Source: an uncultured Fluviicola sp. (GTDB lineage: Bacteria; Bacteroidota; Bacteroidia; Flavobacteriales_D; Crocinitomicaceae). Taken from it: a stretch of 64,000 nucleotides of DNA. The notes below the pieces were generated by a model. The model was not told the origin of the DNA, ran no database searches, and worked only from the letters and a program-made list of their open reading frames with translations. This document shows positions 18,348 through 27,785 of this stretch, piece by piece; position 1 is the stretch's first letter, and every line of letters begins with the position of its first letter. The stretch is taken from the NCBI GenBank assembly GCA_913009205.1, contig CAJVYC010000009.1, forward strand, positions 1-64,000. Reading direction: 5' to 3'. A program made the translations under genes and the position numbers.

Positions 18348-21308
18348 TTATAACCTCTTCCTTCCCGCTTCCGAGTACCGAGGGTCTTCAATTACGCCCA
18401 TTTTCTTCATAAATTCTACTTCTATTGAAACACATTCATATTCGATAATGACAGTGCCATAAACTTGATAAATTCCTTTTCCCCTAAACGGAAACCGGTG
18501 TGCTATTTGAGGAAAGTGAACAGTATCCAACCAATGTCCATTTACATCTAAGAATGTTCCAAAATACATAGTGTCTCCATTCGATGTCGCTGTTTTTTTT
18601 GCCGTGATTAAATACCCTTTGATCCATACTTTTTTGTCTTTGTGATTTAATAATTCGTTTGCTGGAACAGCTAGAAAGTCCTCTTCTCGCAGCATTAATC
18701 GAAAAGCGCTGTGCAAGGGAAATCCCAACAATTCAATTTGATCGAAAGCATCTTCTTGCCATGTATTTTCAAGTTCTGGAACACTAAACGTTTTTGGTCG
18801 AACCCGAAATAAGTCAATATCCGATGCATCCTTTTTTATCATTTTGCTTATTTTGAAATGCGCTTCCCAGAGTAATGCCCGCTTGTCTTTTCCAGTAAAT
18901 CGAAAGGCGTCAATACGAATTAACGTTGTGACCTGTTCCAAGGAAATACGAACTCGATCAATGAAATTATTGAAGTTGAGATACGCTCCGTTTTCTTCTC
19001 GTTGAGCAGTAATTTTCCGGGCTAACTTAACGTCAAGTGATCGCAGTAAATGAAAACCCAAATAGATTTCATTTCCCTTTAATGTCGTAAGTAGATCGCT
19101 GTTGTTTAAGCAAGGTGGATGAACAGTTCCTCCAAACAATTTCGTTTCTAAAATGTATAATTCTGTGCTGTAAAATCCGCCGTAGTTGTTAATTGTAGCG
19201 ACCATAAACTCAAGTGGATAATACGCTTTGAGGTACAAACATTGATAGCTTTCAACCGCATAAGAAGCCGAATGTCCTTTTGCAAAAGCGTATCCAGCAA
19301 AACTTTCCGTTTGCCGCCAAATTTCTGAGGTCAATTTAAGGGAATGTCCCTTTTCTTCGCAATTGGAAAAGAACTGCAATTTTACGGCTTGAAATTCCTC
19401 TCTAGATCTGGATTTCCCCGACATTCCACGTCGCATTTTGTCCGCTTCGCCAAGTGTTAATCCAGCAAAGTAATGCGCCACTTTAATCACATCTTCTTGG
19501 TAGACCATCACACCGTACGTTTCAGGCATCAATCCCAATAAAACTGGATGTGCATCTTTCCGCCGTTCTGGGTTTCGATAACGCAGAATGTACTCCTGCA
19601 TCATTCCCGATTTTGCCACTCCAGGGCGAATGACTGAACTCGCCGCGACAAGCCCGAGATAGTTATTCACCTGAAGTTTTGTAAGTAACATTCGCATGGC
19701 TGGCGATTCGACGTAAAAACAGCCAATGGGTTTAGCGTCCATTAACAATTCCCGAACCCGAGCATCTTGTTTCAAAAGCGTCATGTTGTGAATGTCAACC
19801 TTAGGTTCGTTTGGCCTGTTGACTTTAATAATATCAAGCGTGTCTTTGATTTTACTTAAACCGCGCTGACTTAAAATGTCGAATTTGTGAAGTCCGATAT
19901 CTTCGGCAATATGCATGTCAAATTGAATCGTTGGATATCCTTTTGGAGGCATAAACGTTGCTGTAAATGATTGAATTGGTTTTTCAGAAATGATAATCCC
20001 ACAGGAATGCACGCTTAAATTCCCTGGGAAACCATGAATGTAATGGCCGTATTTTAAGACCAATTCAGCCAGGTGGTTTTGCGGACGGCCGCCTTTTGAA
20101 AGGAGATCAATTTCTTCTTTTGGTAAGCCGAATACTTTTCCCAATTCGCGAACGACGCCGCGGTCTTTAAAAGTGTTATACGTCGCAACGAGCGCCACAT
20201 TGTCAAAGCGTTCGAAAATATACCGCGTAACGTCTTCGCGGTCTTTCCACGAAAAATCAATATCAAAATCAGGTGGGTTTTTACGGTATAAGTTGATGAA
20301 TCGCTCGAAATACAAATCCAATTCAATGGGATCAACATCCGTGATTCGCAATAAATAAGCGACGATACTATTCGCGCCACTTCCTCGCCCAATGTAAAAA
20401 TAACCTTGTGATTGTGCGTATTTAACAATGTCCCAATTCATTAAAAAATAGGAAACGAAATTCATTTTTTTGATTAGTCCTAGTTCTTTGTCAATTCGAT
20501 CATAGACTTCCTGATTCACATTTGGATAACGGTAAAACAGACCTTCTTGACAAAGTCGTTCAAGCAGTTCAATGTCTTCTTCGTCAGTTTTCAAGTACGT
20601 TTTTTGATTCTGATGTTCCGTCTCTTGAGAGAAATCAAAGTCAATTGTGCATTGATCTAAAACGTCTTCTGTATTGGCAATCACTTCGGGAAACTCTTCA
20701 TAGATCACATGAAGCTCTTTTATAGGTAACATCTGATGTTCCGCCCTTCCCTGTTCTGTATCTGAAAGTTTGCTCAGTAAAACATTCTTGTCGATAGCGC
20801 GAAGTAAGCGGTGCGCATTAAAATCCTTCTTGTTTCGAAACGTCGCGGTTTGTAGAATTACAGCTTTGGACATGTCGATATTTTTCAAGCGAACATAGGG
20901 AATGTCTTCTGGGTTTACTCCAATGTATTCATTCGTTTTTAGTGTTCGTTCTCTCTTTTTACCGAATGGATAAATGACAAATACGTCGTTCAATACCGGC
21001 GCTTGATATGGAACTTCGAGTTTATCATGCAAGATTTCTGTGAGGTAGTAATTTATGTTTTTAAATCCTTGATTGTTTTTTGCGATAAGAACAAATTGTT
21101 GCTGAACGCCGTTTCTAAAATCAACACCTAAGATTGGTTTTATTCCAAAGCGAGAAGCTTCACGAATGCATTCGAGACAGGCGGAAGTGGTGTTGATATC
21201 TGTAATTGCTATTGTTGAGCAACCCTTTTCTTTTGCTAGTTTTAACAAAATTTCAGGCGATACAACCCCATACCGCAAACTATAGTAAGTGTGGGTGTTT
21301 AAGTACAT
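18348..21308 (-). CDS. DNA polymerase III alpha subunit, short DnaE2/ImuC-like
   Basis: 986 residues, clearly shorter than a replicative DnaE. Layout: N-terminal PHP domain (about 1-200, HTHTYYSLRYGV), the C-family polymerase core with catalytic PPDFDIDFSW (about 345-355) and GRGSGANSIVAYLL, the fingers region (VMVYQEDVIKVAHYFAGLTL), a helix-hairpin-helix region and a C-terminal OB-fold (about 880-960). The clamp/tau-binding tail of DnaE1 is missing. The size and the neighbouring dinB point to an error-prone lesion-bypass polymerase. A direct repeat upstream (21351-21387) could be an operator. Exact subtype (dnaE2 versus a secondary dnaE) would need a tree. Confidence 0.88.
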   Translation of the reverse strand: MYLNTHTYYSLRYGVVSPEILLKLAKEKGCSTIAITDINTTSACLECIREASRFGIKPILGVDFRNGVQQQFVLIAKNNQGFKNINYYLTEILHDKLEVPYQAPVLNDVFVIYPFGKKRERTLKTNEYIGVNPEDIPYVRLKNIDMSKAVILQTATFRNKKDFNAHRLLRAIDKNVLLSKLSDTEQGRAEHQMLPIKELHVIYEEFPEVIANTEDVLDQCTIDFDFSQETEHQNQKTYLKTDEEDIELLERLCQEGLFYRYPNVNQEVYDRIDKELGLIKKMNFVSYFLMNWDIVKYAQSQGYFYIGRGSGANSIVAYLLRITDVDPIELDLYFERFINLYRKNPPDFDIDFSWKDREDVTRYIFERFDNVALVATYNTFKDRGVVRELGKVFGLPKEEIDLLSKGGRPQNHLAELVLKYGHYIHGFPGNLSVHSCGIIISEKPIQSFTATFMPPKGYPTIQFDMHIAEDIGLHKFDILSQRGLSKIKDTLDIIKVNRPNEPKVDIHNMTLLKQDARVRELLMDAKPIGCFYVESPAMRMLLTKLQVNNYLGLVAASSVIRPGVAKSGMMQEYILRYRNPERRKDAHPVLLGLMPETYGVMVYQEDVIKVAHYFAGLTLGEADKMRRGMSGKSRSREEFQAVKLQFFSNCEEKGHSLKLTSEIWRQTESFAGYAFAKGHSASYAVESYQCLYLKAYYPLEFMVATINNYGGFYSTELYILETKLFGGTVHPPCLNNSDLLTTLKGNEIYLGFHLLRSLDVKLARKITAQREENGAYLNFNNFIDRVRISLEQVTTLIRIDAFRFTGKDKRALLWEAHFKISKMIKKDASDIDLFRVRPKTFSVPELENTWQEDAFDQIELLGFPLHSAFRLMLREEDFLAVPANELLNHKDKKVWIKGYLITAKKTATSNGDTMYFGTFLDVNGHWLDTVHFPQIAHRFPFRGKGIYQVYGTVIIEYECVSIEVEFMKKMGVIEDPRYSEAGRKRL

Positions 21309-21350
21309 TAAAAAATGAAATTATTCTGAGGTTGAACGGTAAAACTATTA

Positions 21351-21387
21351 AATATTAATCAAATAATGATTAATATTTAATCAAATA
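21351..21387. repeat. direct repeat upstream of the dnaE2-like gene
   Basis: AATATTAATCAAATA (21351-21365) is repeated as AATATTTAATCAAATA (21372-21387), separated by six bases, about 45-80 bp ahead of the dnaE-type start. The spacing of 21-22 bp is two helical turns, so two protomers could bind the same face of DNA. Its role as an operator is an inference. Confidence 0.45.
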
Positions 21388-21463
21388 TTTATTCACAAAT
21401 TGGATTCTCGATATGAACAGGATTTGAATAAACACTTCTAATGCGGTAAAGTGGTTGTAAATA

Positions 21464-22156
21464 TTAATCGATAGCAAAGAATTTTGTGATTCCAGGCGCA
21501 AGTTGGTCAAGATTTACCTTCTCAATGGGATGCTCGAAATCAGGAAAAAGAAGCAGCTTTGCGTTTGGTAATTGTCCCAATACGGATTCCGTTTCTTCCC
21601 GAGAAACCATTTGATCTTTTTCGCCGAGCGTTAAAAGAACTTCAGATTTTACTTTGGAGTAAAGCGCTTGGTTAAGCGGTGGGTTTTCTCCCATCGCCGA
21701 CATCATATTAGCCGTTTTAAGCATGTTTGATTTCCAATCATTCGGTGCATGAATCTTAGATAAATGCTCGGCGAAACGCGGGACTTTTTCTTCAATGATC
21801 GATGGGTTCAACATTCGGACTTCTTTCGCAGCACCTTCCGGATTCCATTTGAATTTTGTCCCCAAGGTCATTATTTTTCCAAGGAATTCAGATTGATTGG
21901 CTTCCAGATACAAAGCAACGTATCCTCCCATACTATAGCCAAAGATGTTCGGTTTCGTCAATCCTTTTGTAACGATAAATTCTTTCAGATTTTCAGAAAA
22001 AAAATCGATACTTAGATCACCGTCTGTTGAGCGATCACCGTGCCCTTCGAAATTAAAAGAGTGGATATTAAAATCGGTTTCCAATTTAGATTTTAGAGGA
22101 TCAAGCTGCAATTTTGAACCTAACGCTCCATGGAGTAAAATCAAATCTTCTTTCAT
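21464..22156 (-). CDS. alpha/beta hydrolase
   Basis: A 230-residue cytoplasmic hydrolase. LLHGALGSK near the N-terminus is the oxyanion-hole strand. The nucleophile elbow is FGYSMGGYVA with Ser75. The acid is Asp181 in LGEKDQMV and the base His209 in FEHPIEKV, so the catalytic triad is complete. It resembles small lipase/esterase-like enzymes related to the BioH/MenH group. Substrate cannot be told. It follows the T9SS gene by 9 bp on the same strand, which suggests cotranscription without an obvious functional link. Confidence 0.9.
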   Translation of the reverse strand: MKEDLILLHGALGSKLQLDPLKSKLETDFNIHSFNFEGHGDRSTDGDLSIDFFSENLKEFIVTKGLTKPNIFGYSMGGYVALYLEANQSEFLGKIMTLGTKFKWNPEGAAKEVRMLNPSIIEEKVPRFAEHLSKIHAPNDWKSNMLKTANMMSAMGENPPLNQALYSKVKSEVLLTLGEKDQMVSREETESVLGQLPNAKLLLFPDFEHPIEKVNLDQLAPGITKFFAID

Positions 22157-22165
22157 CCAGTACTA

Positions 22166-23626
22166 TTAGTTTACAAGTAACGTTGTCGTTTTCTGAATCC
22201 CGTCTTTAGTAAAATAAGACAGAAAATAAATACCCTTCGAAGTTGTCATAAGCTTCAGTAGTAATCCACCATTCGATTCTTTAATATTAAAACTGATAGA
22301 TTGTCCAATGGAATTTTTTATGGAAATCAATTCTGTATTCAGATCGTTTTGAATATAGAAAACACCGTTGGAAGAAGGGTTTGGATAAACTCCAATGGAA
22401 GCCAAGTTTTCAGTTAATTCCAAATTTAGATCAATAGTTCCTCGGCGGTAGAGTAGGTTGCCCGTTGAATTGTCTTGGAAAAATAAATGGACAATTCCAT
22501 TTTTATAGATGATTTCCGGATTTGTTTGCGTTCCTGTCGTTGTCAAATTTCCTTTGTGCTTGTAATTCGTAAGAGCGTCTAAGTGATTTACTCCAGGTAC
22601 TGAAACGGAGTAATAAATGTCTTTGTTCAAATTATCGGCTTCCATCCAAGCCATAACAATGGTATCGTTTGCTCCAGATATCGTCGGGAAGTTTTGACCT
22701 CCTTGAGATGGAATTGGTTCAGTCACCATTTCTCTAGAGTCGAACACCAATCCAGACGTAGTAGAAGATGTTGAAACATAGACCCTGTAAGGTCCATTTG
22801 CAGCACTGGCATACGTCGTAATTAAATTGTCCCCCATGAAAATCGCGTCTGCTCCTGTTGATGGACATCCAGAAATCTGCCAAGCCATGTTGTCAATATT
22901 TGTGTAAGTTGGAAATGTTGCGCCTCCGTCAGTCGAAAGGACACCGAAAATATCTCTAATATTAAATTCATTGTTTCTAAACAAAAGAAGTTGTCTTTGT
23001 CCGTCAATCGCAACTTCAGCAGAGCAACAATCGCACGCCTCTCCAGGCACTGAACTTGCCACTTCAACTTCGCCATTGTAAGTTAACCCTGCATCGCTTG
23101 AGTGCGTTAAAGCATATCTTGGATTGGCCCAATTTGCATCGTGAATCATACTAGCCACGACAGGATTCCCATCTGCATCCATCTCTATTGATGGCATCCA
23201 GGCGATTCCCGAATTATGACTGTCAACTCTGATGGTATCCGAAAAAGTCAATCCTCCATCTACAGAACGAACCGAGTAAACATTTTTTTCATCAAGTGGA
23301 TCTAATTTAAAAACAGCAACGACCGTATCTCCTTTCGAGGCCACATCTGGACCTGTCCAAACTGCGATATAAGATGATTCACCTGCTGGAATAATTCCCA
23401 TCGGAGTGTCAAATCCAGTTCCATTCCAGCGTGAAATGAAAATGTTCTCAAATCCACCTTTCCCATAAATGACAAGAGGTACATCTCCATCTACAACTGT
23501 TGCTCGGGGTCTATAGTTTCCATAGAGCGATCCATCTGAAACAGTTATTTCCGGACCCCAAATTATCGTTTGACTAAAGGAGTTCATGCCAATAAAAAGG
23601 CTTGAAAGGAGTAGCGTTATTTTCAT
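22166..23626 (-). CDS. secreted BNR/sialidase-like propeller protein with T9SS type A sorting domain
   Basis: 486 residues. Signal peptide about 1-19 (ending NSFSQ). The middle (about 30-390) has repeated strand motifs with S-x-D-G-G-x-T/A-F (SVDGGLTFS, SSDAGLTYN, STDGGATFP), which are Asp-box/BNR repeats of sialidase-like beta-propellers. It contains an odd CDCCS cluster near residue 198. The C-terminus (about 410-486) is a type A sorting domain: GVYPNPSSNGVF, then KGIYFLSY and a basic/hydrophobic tail ending TTLLVN. T9SS should export it across the outer membrane. Glycosidase activity is not supported, because catalytic residues could not be assigned. Confidence 0.88.
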   Translation of the reverse strand: MKITLLLSSLFIGMNSFSQTIIWGPEITVSDGSLYGNYRPRATVVDGDVPLVIYGKGGFENIFISRWNGTGFDTPMGIIPAGESSYIAVWTGPDVASKGDTVVAVFKLDPLDEKNVYSVRSVDGGLTFSDTIRVDSHNSGIAWMPSIEMDADGNPVVASMIHDANWANPRYALTHSSDAGLTYNGEVEVASSVPGEACDCCSAEVAIDGQRQLLLFRNNEFNIRDIFGVLSTDGGATFPTYTNIDNMAWQISGCPSTGADAIFMGDNLITTYASAANGPYRVYVSTSSTTSGLVFDSREMVTEPIPSQGGQNFPTISGANDTIVMAWMEADNLNKDIYYSVSVPGVNHLDALTNYKHKGNLTTTGTQTNPEIIYKNGIVHLFFQDNSTGNLLYRRGTIDLNLELTENLASIGVYPNPSSNGVFYIQNDLNTELISIKNSIGQSISFNIKESNGGLLLKLMTTSKGIYFLSYFTKDGIQKTTTLLVN

Positions 23627-23646
23627 GGTTGAGGTTGTTTTAGATG

Positions 23647-24048
23647 TTATTCTTTTGTGAAGGTACGATCTTTCCCATCAAATAAAGGAGTTTGAATTGA
23701 AAGTACTTTTAATGGGTTGTGCCCCATAACTTCAGTAACTGCATGCTTCGTTCCTTCGGGAAGGTTCAGGTAGTCGTCTTTATTGATCATGATTTCCTTT
23801 CCATCAATGGTCATCTTTGCTTTCCCCGAGATCACAATAATGTTTTCGGTGTGGTCCGCATGATAATGTTCAGGAACACTGTCCTTTACCCAAATAATGA
23901 AACTGCTTTGATGATGGTCTTCCGAAATTTTGAGAACGTGAACGTTGTCGTAATCTTCTGTTGGTTTATAGTCTTTTAGAGCTTTGTGATTCTGCGCTAA
24001 GGCTGAGTTTGCACTAAAGGCAATTAGAAAAAATAGAGTAGTTTTCAT
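23647..24048 (-). CDS. secreted cupin-domain protein
   Basis: 133 residues with a signal peptide (about 1-19, ending ALAQ). The cupin core has motif 1 as HYHADHTENIIVISG (His61, His63, Glu68) and motif 2 with LPEGTKHAV (His102), the normal metal ligands. Single-domain periplasmic cupins can be sensors, isomerases or dioxygenases, so no reaction is assigned. It is 20 bp upstream of the T9SS propeller gene on the same strand and probably leads that transcript. Confidence 0.87.
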   Translation of the reverse strand: MKTTLFFLIAFSANSALAQNHKALKDYKPTEDYDNVHVLKISEDHHQSSFIIWVKDSVPEHYHADHTENIIVISGKAKMTIDGKEIMINKDDYLNLPEGTKHAVTEVMGHNPLKVLSIQTPLFDGKDRTFTKE

Positions 24049-24197
24049 TGGATCTGGATTTAAAGACAGAAAATAGTTGATTCATTGCGGCTCCTTCGAC
24101 CCACAATTCAAAATTGGTAAAAAGTTGTTTTTCCCAAGATAAGAAAAAGCGATTAAGCTTTTGAGTTGGTTTTAGTAGTTTGTAATTGGATGCTGTA

Positions 24198-24364
24198 TCA
24201 TTCTACCGTGCCATTGCTGATCTTCATTATCCTTCCATCTTTTCCTGTTTGATATTCACCTTTGCTATGCATTAAACCCTGTATGTACTTCCTCTTCTTG
24301 AATTCCCTTTTGGGTAAACTATGACACCTTTAACATGTTCATTACCGTTCTTCCAATAAACAAA
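24198..24364 (-). pseudogene. short two-frame coding remnant
   Basis: Downstream of the gcvP terminator the minus strand reads FVYWKNGNEHVKGVIVYPKG and stops after GSTYRV. It then overlaps (TAATG) with a second frame, MHSKGEYQTGKDGRIMKISN ending GTVE. Both pieces look like protein, and the second frame extended upstream also reads sensibly, so this is probably one frameshifted fragment. No family was recognised. The rest of 24049-24360 shows nothing. Confidence 0.3.
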
Positions 24365-24402
24365 AAAGCTCTTTTCTCGGATAAACCGAAAGAAGAGCTT
24401 TT
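24362..24402 (-). terminator. gcvP terminator
   Basis: AAAAGCTCTT and AAGAGCTTTT arms form a stem on both strands. Read on the minus strand it is followed by a run of T, 20 bp after the gcvP stop. Confidence 0.85.
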
Positions 24403-24421
24403 CAAATCGTATACTAAATCC

Positions 24422-27277
24422 CTATACTTCTTCCATCATATAGCTTTCGATACTAGGGCAAGCACAGATTAAGTTTCTATCACCATAAGCGTTATCTACT
24501 CTTCGAACAGGTGCCCAATATTTCCAATCTTTTAAATAATCAACTGGATAAGCCGCTTGTTTGGCAGTGTAAGGATAATTCCATTCTTGGTTGATGATGC
24601 AATCTGCCGTGTGTGGTGCATTTTTCAACAAGTTATTTTCTTTGTCGCCATTTCCTCTTCCATTTTCAATGTCTCTAATTTCATTTCGAATAGAAATCAT
24701 GGCTTCAATGAAACGATCCAATTCTTCTTTGTCTTCACTTTCCGTTGGCTCGATCATCAGCGTATTTGCAACGGGAAAAGAAACTGTTGGTGCATGGAAA
24801 CCGTAATCGATTAATCGCTTCGCAATATCTCCCGCTTCAACACCTGTTTCTAATTTGAATTCTCTACAATCCAAGATCATTTCGTGCGCCACAGTTCCGT
24901 TTTTTCCTTTGTATAGAATATCGAAATCATTGTTCAATGAAGTTGCTAAATAGTTTGCGTTTAAGATTGCCACTTCTGTAGACTCTCTCAATCCTTTATA
25001 TCCAAGCATTTTGTTGTATCCATAAGAAATCAACAAGATTAAGGCACTGCCATAAGGAGCTGCTGAAATAGCATGGATGGCCTGATCTCCGCCTGCTTCG
25101 CTCGACATTACAGAACCGGGCAAGAAAGGAACGAGGTGTGCTGCAACCCCAATTGGTCCCATTCCTGGTCCACCACCTCCGTGAGGAATTGCAAACGTTT
25201 TGTGTAAGTTCAAGTGACAAACATCAGCGCCAATATTCCCTGGACTTGTCAACCCAACTTGAGCATTCATGTTCGCACCGTCCATATAAACTTGTCCGCC
25301 ACGTTCGTGAATAATAGATGTAATGTCTTTAATTCCTTCTTCGTAAACACCGTGTGTAGATGGATACGTTACCATCAATCCCGCCAACGTATCTTTCAAT
25401 TCTTCCGCTTTCGCTTTCAATTCTGGAATATCAATGTTTCCATTTTCATCACACCCCGTAACGACAACTTTAAATCCTGCCATTACCGCAGAAGCTGGGT
25501 TTGTTCCGTGTGCAGATGAAGGAATAAGAATGATATCTCTTTGTGTGTCTCCATTTGACTCATGGTAGGCTTTGATCACCATCAATCCAGCGTACTCACC
25601 TTGAGCTCCAGAATTGGGTTGCAATGACATTCCCGCAAATCCAGTACACTCACATAAATCTTTTTCCAATTCTCTAAACATCTCGTGGTAGCCTTTAGAT
25701 TGACTTAAAGGTGCGAATGGGTGAATTTTACTGAATTGAGGATTCGTAATTGGCATCAATTCACTCGCCGCATTTAATTTCATTGTACAAGATCCCAAAG
25801 GAATCATGCTGTGGACCAAAGACAAATCTTTGTTTTCTAAACGCTTCAAGTAACGCATCATTTTCGATTCCGAATGAAAACGACTGAAGGTTGGGTGTGT
25901 TAAAACGGCATCTGTACGAAGAACAGTATTGTTCAACGATGAAGTTCTTTCTTCGGAAGCATTTTGATCTGCTTCGAATACACTTAATATTGAATTTACT
26001 TCTGCGCTCGTGTGGTTCTCACCGAAGCTAATCGATAATGAAGTAGCATTGATGTAATTGAAGTTTAATTCTAATTTTTCTGCTGAAGCTTTGATCGCTT
26101 CACAATCAACATCTGTAATATGAATCGTATCGAAGAATTGTCCCGCTCCAACTTTAACTCCCACAGCTTTTAATCCGTTAGCAGTTTGTGTCGCCAATGA
26201 ATGAACGCCCAATGCGATGTGCTTCAGTCCTTTTGGACCGTGATAAACAGCATACATACTTGCCATAACAGCCAATAATGCTTGTGCTGTACAAATGTTC
26301 GATGTTGCTTTTCCTCTTTTAATATGTTGCTCTCTCGTTTGAAGCGCCATTCGCATCGCCATATTATCATCTGAATCTTTAGATACACCGATGATACGTC
26401 CTGGAATGTTTCTTTTGTATTTTTCTCTAGTTGCAAAATAAGCGGCGTGAGGCCCACCGAACCCCATTGGGACACCAAAGCGTTGTGAAGAACCAACAAC
26501 AACGTCAGCTCCCATTGAACCAGGTGATTGCAATAGAACCAAAGAAAGAATGTCTGCTGCAACAGCAATTTTAATTTCTTGTGCCTTCATTTTCGAAATG
26601 AACCCGTTCAAATCATCAATACATCCATGTGCATCTGGATACTGAACAATTGAACCGAAGAATGAATAGTCTCCAGTAAATTCTTTTGCGTTGCCTATCG
26701 TTAATTCGATTCCTAAGTTCTTCGCATGTCCAACAATCACATCAATAGATTGAGGGAACAATGTTTCTGAAACGAAGAATTTATTTTTGTCTGCTTTTAT
26801 TTCTGCGCGCGATCTGCTATTATAGAGCATAATCATTGCTTCAGACGCTGCAGTTGATTCATCCAATAAAGAGGCGTTGGCCAATTCCATTCCTGTTAAG
26901 TCAAGAATCATTGTTTGGAAATTCAATAGCGCTTCCAGACGTCCTTGAGAAATTTCAGCTTGGTACGGCGTGTAGGCAGTATACCATCCAGGGTTTTCCA
27001 ATACGTTTCTCAAAATTACTGAGGGAACAATCGTCTCATTGTATCCAAGACCAATAAACGATTTAAAAACTTTGTTCTTCTTTCCCAACTCAGTTACATG
27101 ATCAAGGTATTCTTGCTCGGTCATTCCTTCAGAGATGTTCAACTCACCTTTCAATCGAATGTGAGCTGGAATAGTTTTGTCTATTAATTCGTCAATTGAA
27201 TTAACACCAATCGCATCCAACATTGCTTTTGCTTCCTCAGCATTTGGACCGATATGTCTACTTGAAAAATCGTTCAT
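24422..27277 (-). CDS. gcvP: glycine dehydrogenase (decarboxylating), P-protein
   Basis: 951 residues, the full-length single-chain P-protein of the glycine cleavage system. It decarboxylates glycine with PLP and passes the aminomethyl group to the lipoyl H-protein. The N-terminus FSSRHIGPN is typical. The PLP lysine lies in HLNLHKTFAIPHGGGGPG (Lys693), and the LGYNETIVP and NSGAQGEYAGL segments are present. The gene is monocistronic here; gcvT and gcvH are not in the window. A -7 element lies about 26 bp upstream and a terminator follows. Confidence 0.98.
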   Translation of the reverse strand: MNDFSSRHIGPNAEEAKAMLDAIGVNSIDELIDKTIPAHIRLKGELNISEGMTEQEYLDHVTELGKKNKVFKSFIGLGYNETIVPSVILRNVLENPGWYTAYTPYQAEISQGRLEALLNFQTMILDLTGMELANASLLDESTAASEAMIMLYNSRSRAEIKADKNKFFVSETLFPQSIDVIVGHAKNLGIELTIGNAKEFTGDYSFFGSIVQYPDAHGCIDDLNGFISKMKAQEIKIAVAADILSLVLLQSPGSMGADVVVGSSQRFGVPMGFGGPHAAYFATREKYKRNIPGRIIGVSKDSDDNMAMRMALQTREQHIKRGKATSNICTAQALLAVMASMYAVYHGPKGLKHIALGVHSLATQTANGLKAVGVKVGAGQFFDTIHITDVDCEAIKASAEKLELNFNYINATSLSISFGENHTSAEVNSILSVFEADQNASEERTSSLNNTVLRTDAVLTHPTFSRFHSESKMMRYLKRLENKDLSLVHSMIPLGSCTMKLNAASELMPITNPQFSKIHPFAPLSQSKGYHEMFRELEKDLCECTGFAGMSLQPNSGAQGEYAGLMVIKAYHESNGDTQRDIILIPSSAHGTNPASAVMAGFKVVVTGCDENGNIDIPELKAKAEELKDTLAGLMVTYPSTHGVYEEGIKDITSIIHERGGQVYMDGANMNAQVGLTSPGNIGADVCHLNLHKTFAIPHGGGGPGMGPIGVAAHLVPFLPGSVMSSEAGGDQAIHAISAAPYGSALILLISYGYNKMLGYKGLRESTEVAILNANYLATSLNNDFDILYKGKNGTVAHEMILDCREFKLETGVEAGDIAKRLIDYGFHAPTVSFPVANTLMIEPTESEDKEELDRFIEAMISIRNEIRDIENGRGNGDKENNLLKNAPHTADCIINQEWNYPYTAKQAAYPVDYLKDWKYWAPVRRVDNAYGDRNLICACPSIESYMMEEV

Positions 27278-27302
27278 ATCGAGTAATAATAATTATAAGT
27301 TG

Positions 27303-27310
27303 CAAATATA
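27303..27310 (-). promoter_or_regulatory. -7 element of gcvP (TATATTTG)
   Basis: The minus strand carries TATATTTG ending 25 nt ahead of the gcvP ATG. The same octamer drives both tRNA genes. No TTG sits at exactly 19 bp, so the -33 part is unclear. The leader is too short for a glycine riboswitch. Confidence 0.5.
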
Positions 27311-27344
27311 CATCTAACATCTCTTTCGATGAAATGAAAAGTAG

Positions 27345-27693
27345 CTAATAGTGTGAAATAAATATGCGTTTTAGTTTAAGCTGTGCAATTTTTCTCGATA
27401 GAATTGCATCCAAGGGTGGTTCGTGAACTGTAACAACAATTGTGTCGAATGAAATACATCCAAGGCCATCTGCTGTCGAAACTACATAAGTTCCAGAAAC
27501 CGATGGATTCAAGGTTTGTAGAATTCCCGTTTCTGGGCCCATCCAAGCATAAGAAAGGAAACCATTCGAAGCCGTTATCGAAACCAATGCATTTTTACAC
27601 ATTTCAATCGAATCACCTTCATTGATGGTAACATCAATTGCAAACTGGACCTGTGAATTGACAGAGAATGAGACATATTAATAATAATTTCAT
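27345..27693 (-). pseudogene. frameshifted secreted Ig/PKD-type fragment
   Basis: ATG at 27693 opens a signal peptide, MKLLLICLILCQFTGPVCN, then a stop. The adjacent frame continues as VQFAIDVTINEGDSIEMCKN, then ALVSITASNGFLSYAWMGPE, SVSGTYVV and GLGCISFDTIVVTV, a typical single Ig/PKD-like domain of Bacteroidota T9SS proteins. A third-frame tail CNSIEKN hints at a lost sorting domain. At least one frameshift separates the signal from the domain, so no full-length product is possible. Confidence 0.6.
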
Positions 27694-27785
27694 TATAGTT
27701 TCCAAGCCTGAGCCTAACAAAAATATTGATAAATTCAACTAAACCCTATTGAGAAAAGTTAAAACTTGTCCAAATTCAAAATGCG

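Noticed and set aside
24422-27277. A split gcvPA/gcvPB arrangement
   Set aside because: One continuous 951-codon ORF carries both halves including the PLP lysine.
27278-27340. A glycine riboswitch ahead of gcvP
   Set aside because: The -7 element leaves a leader of about 20 nt and no aptamer-like pairing is visible.
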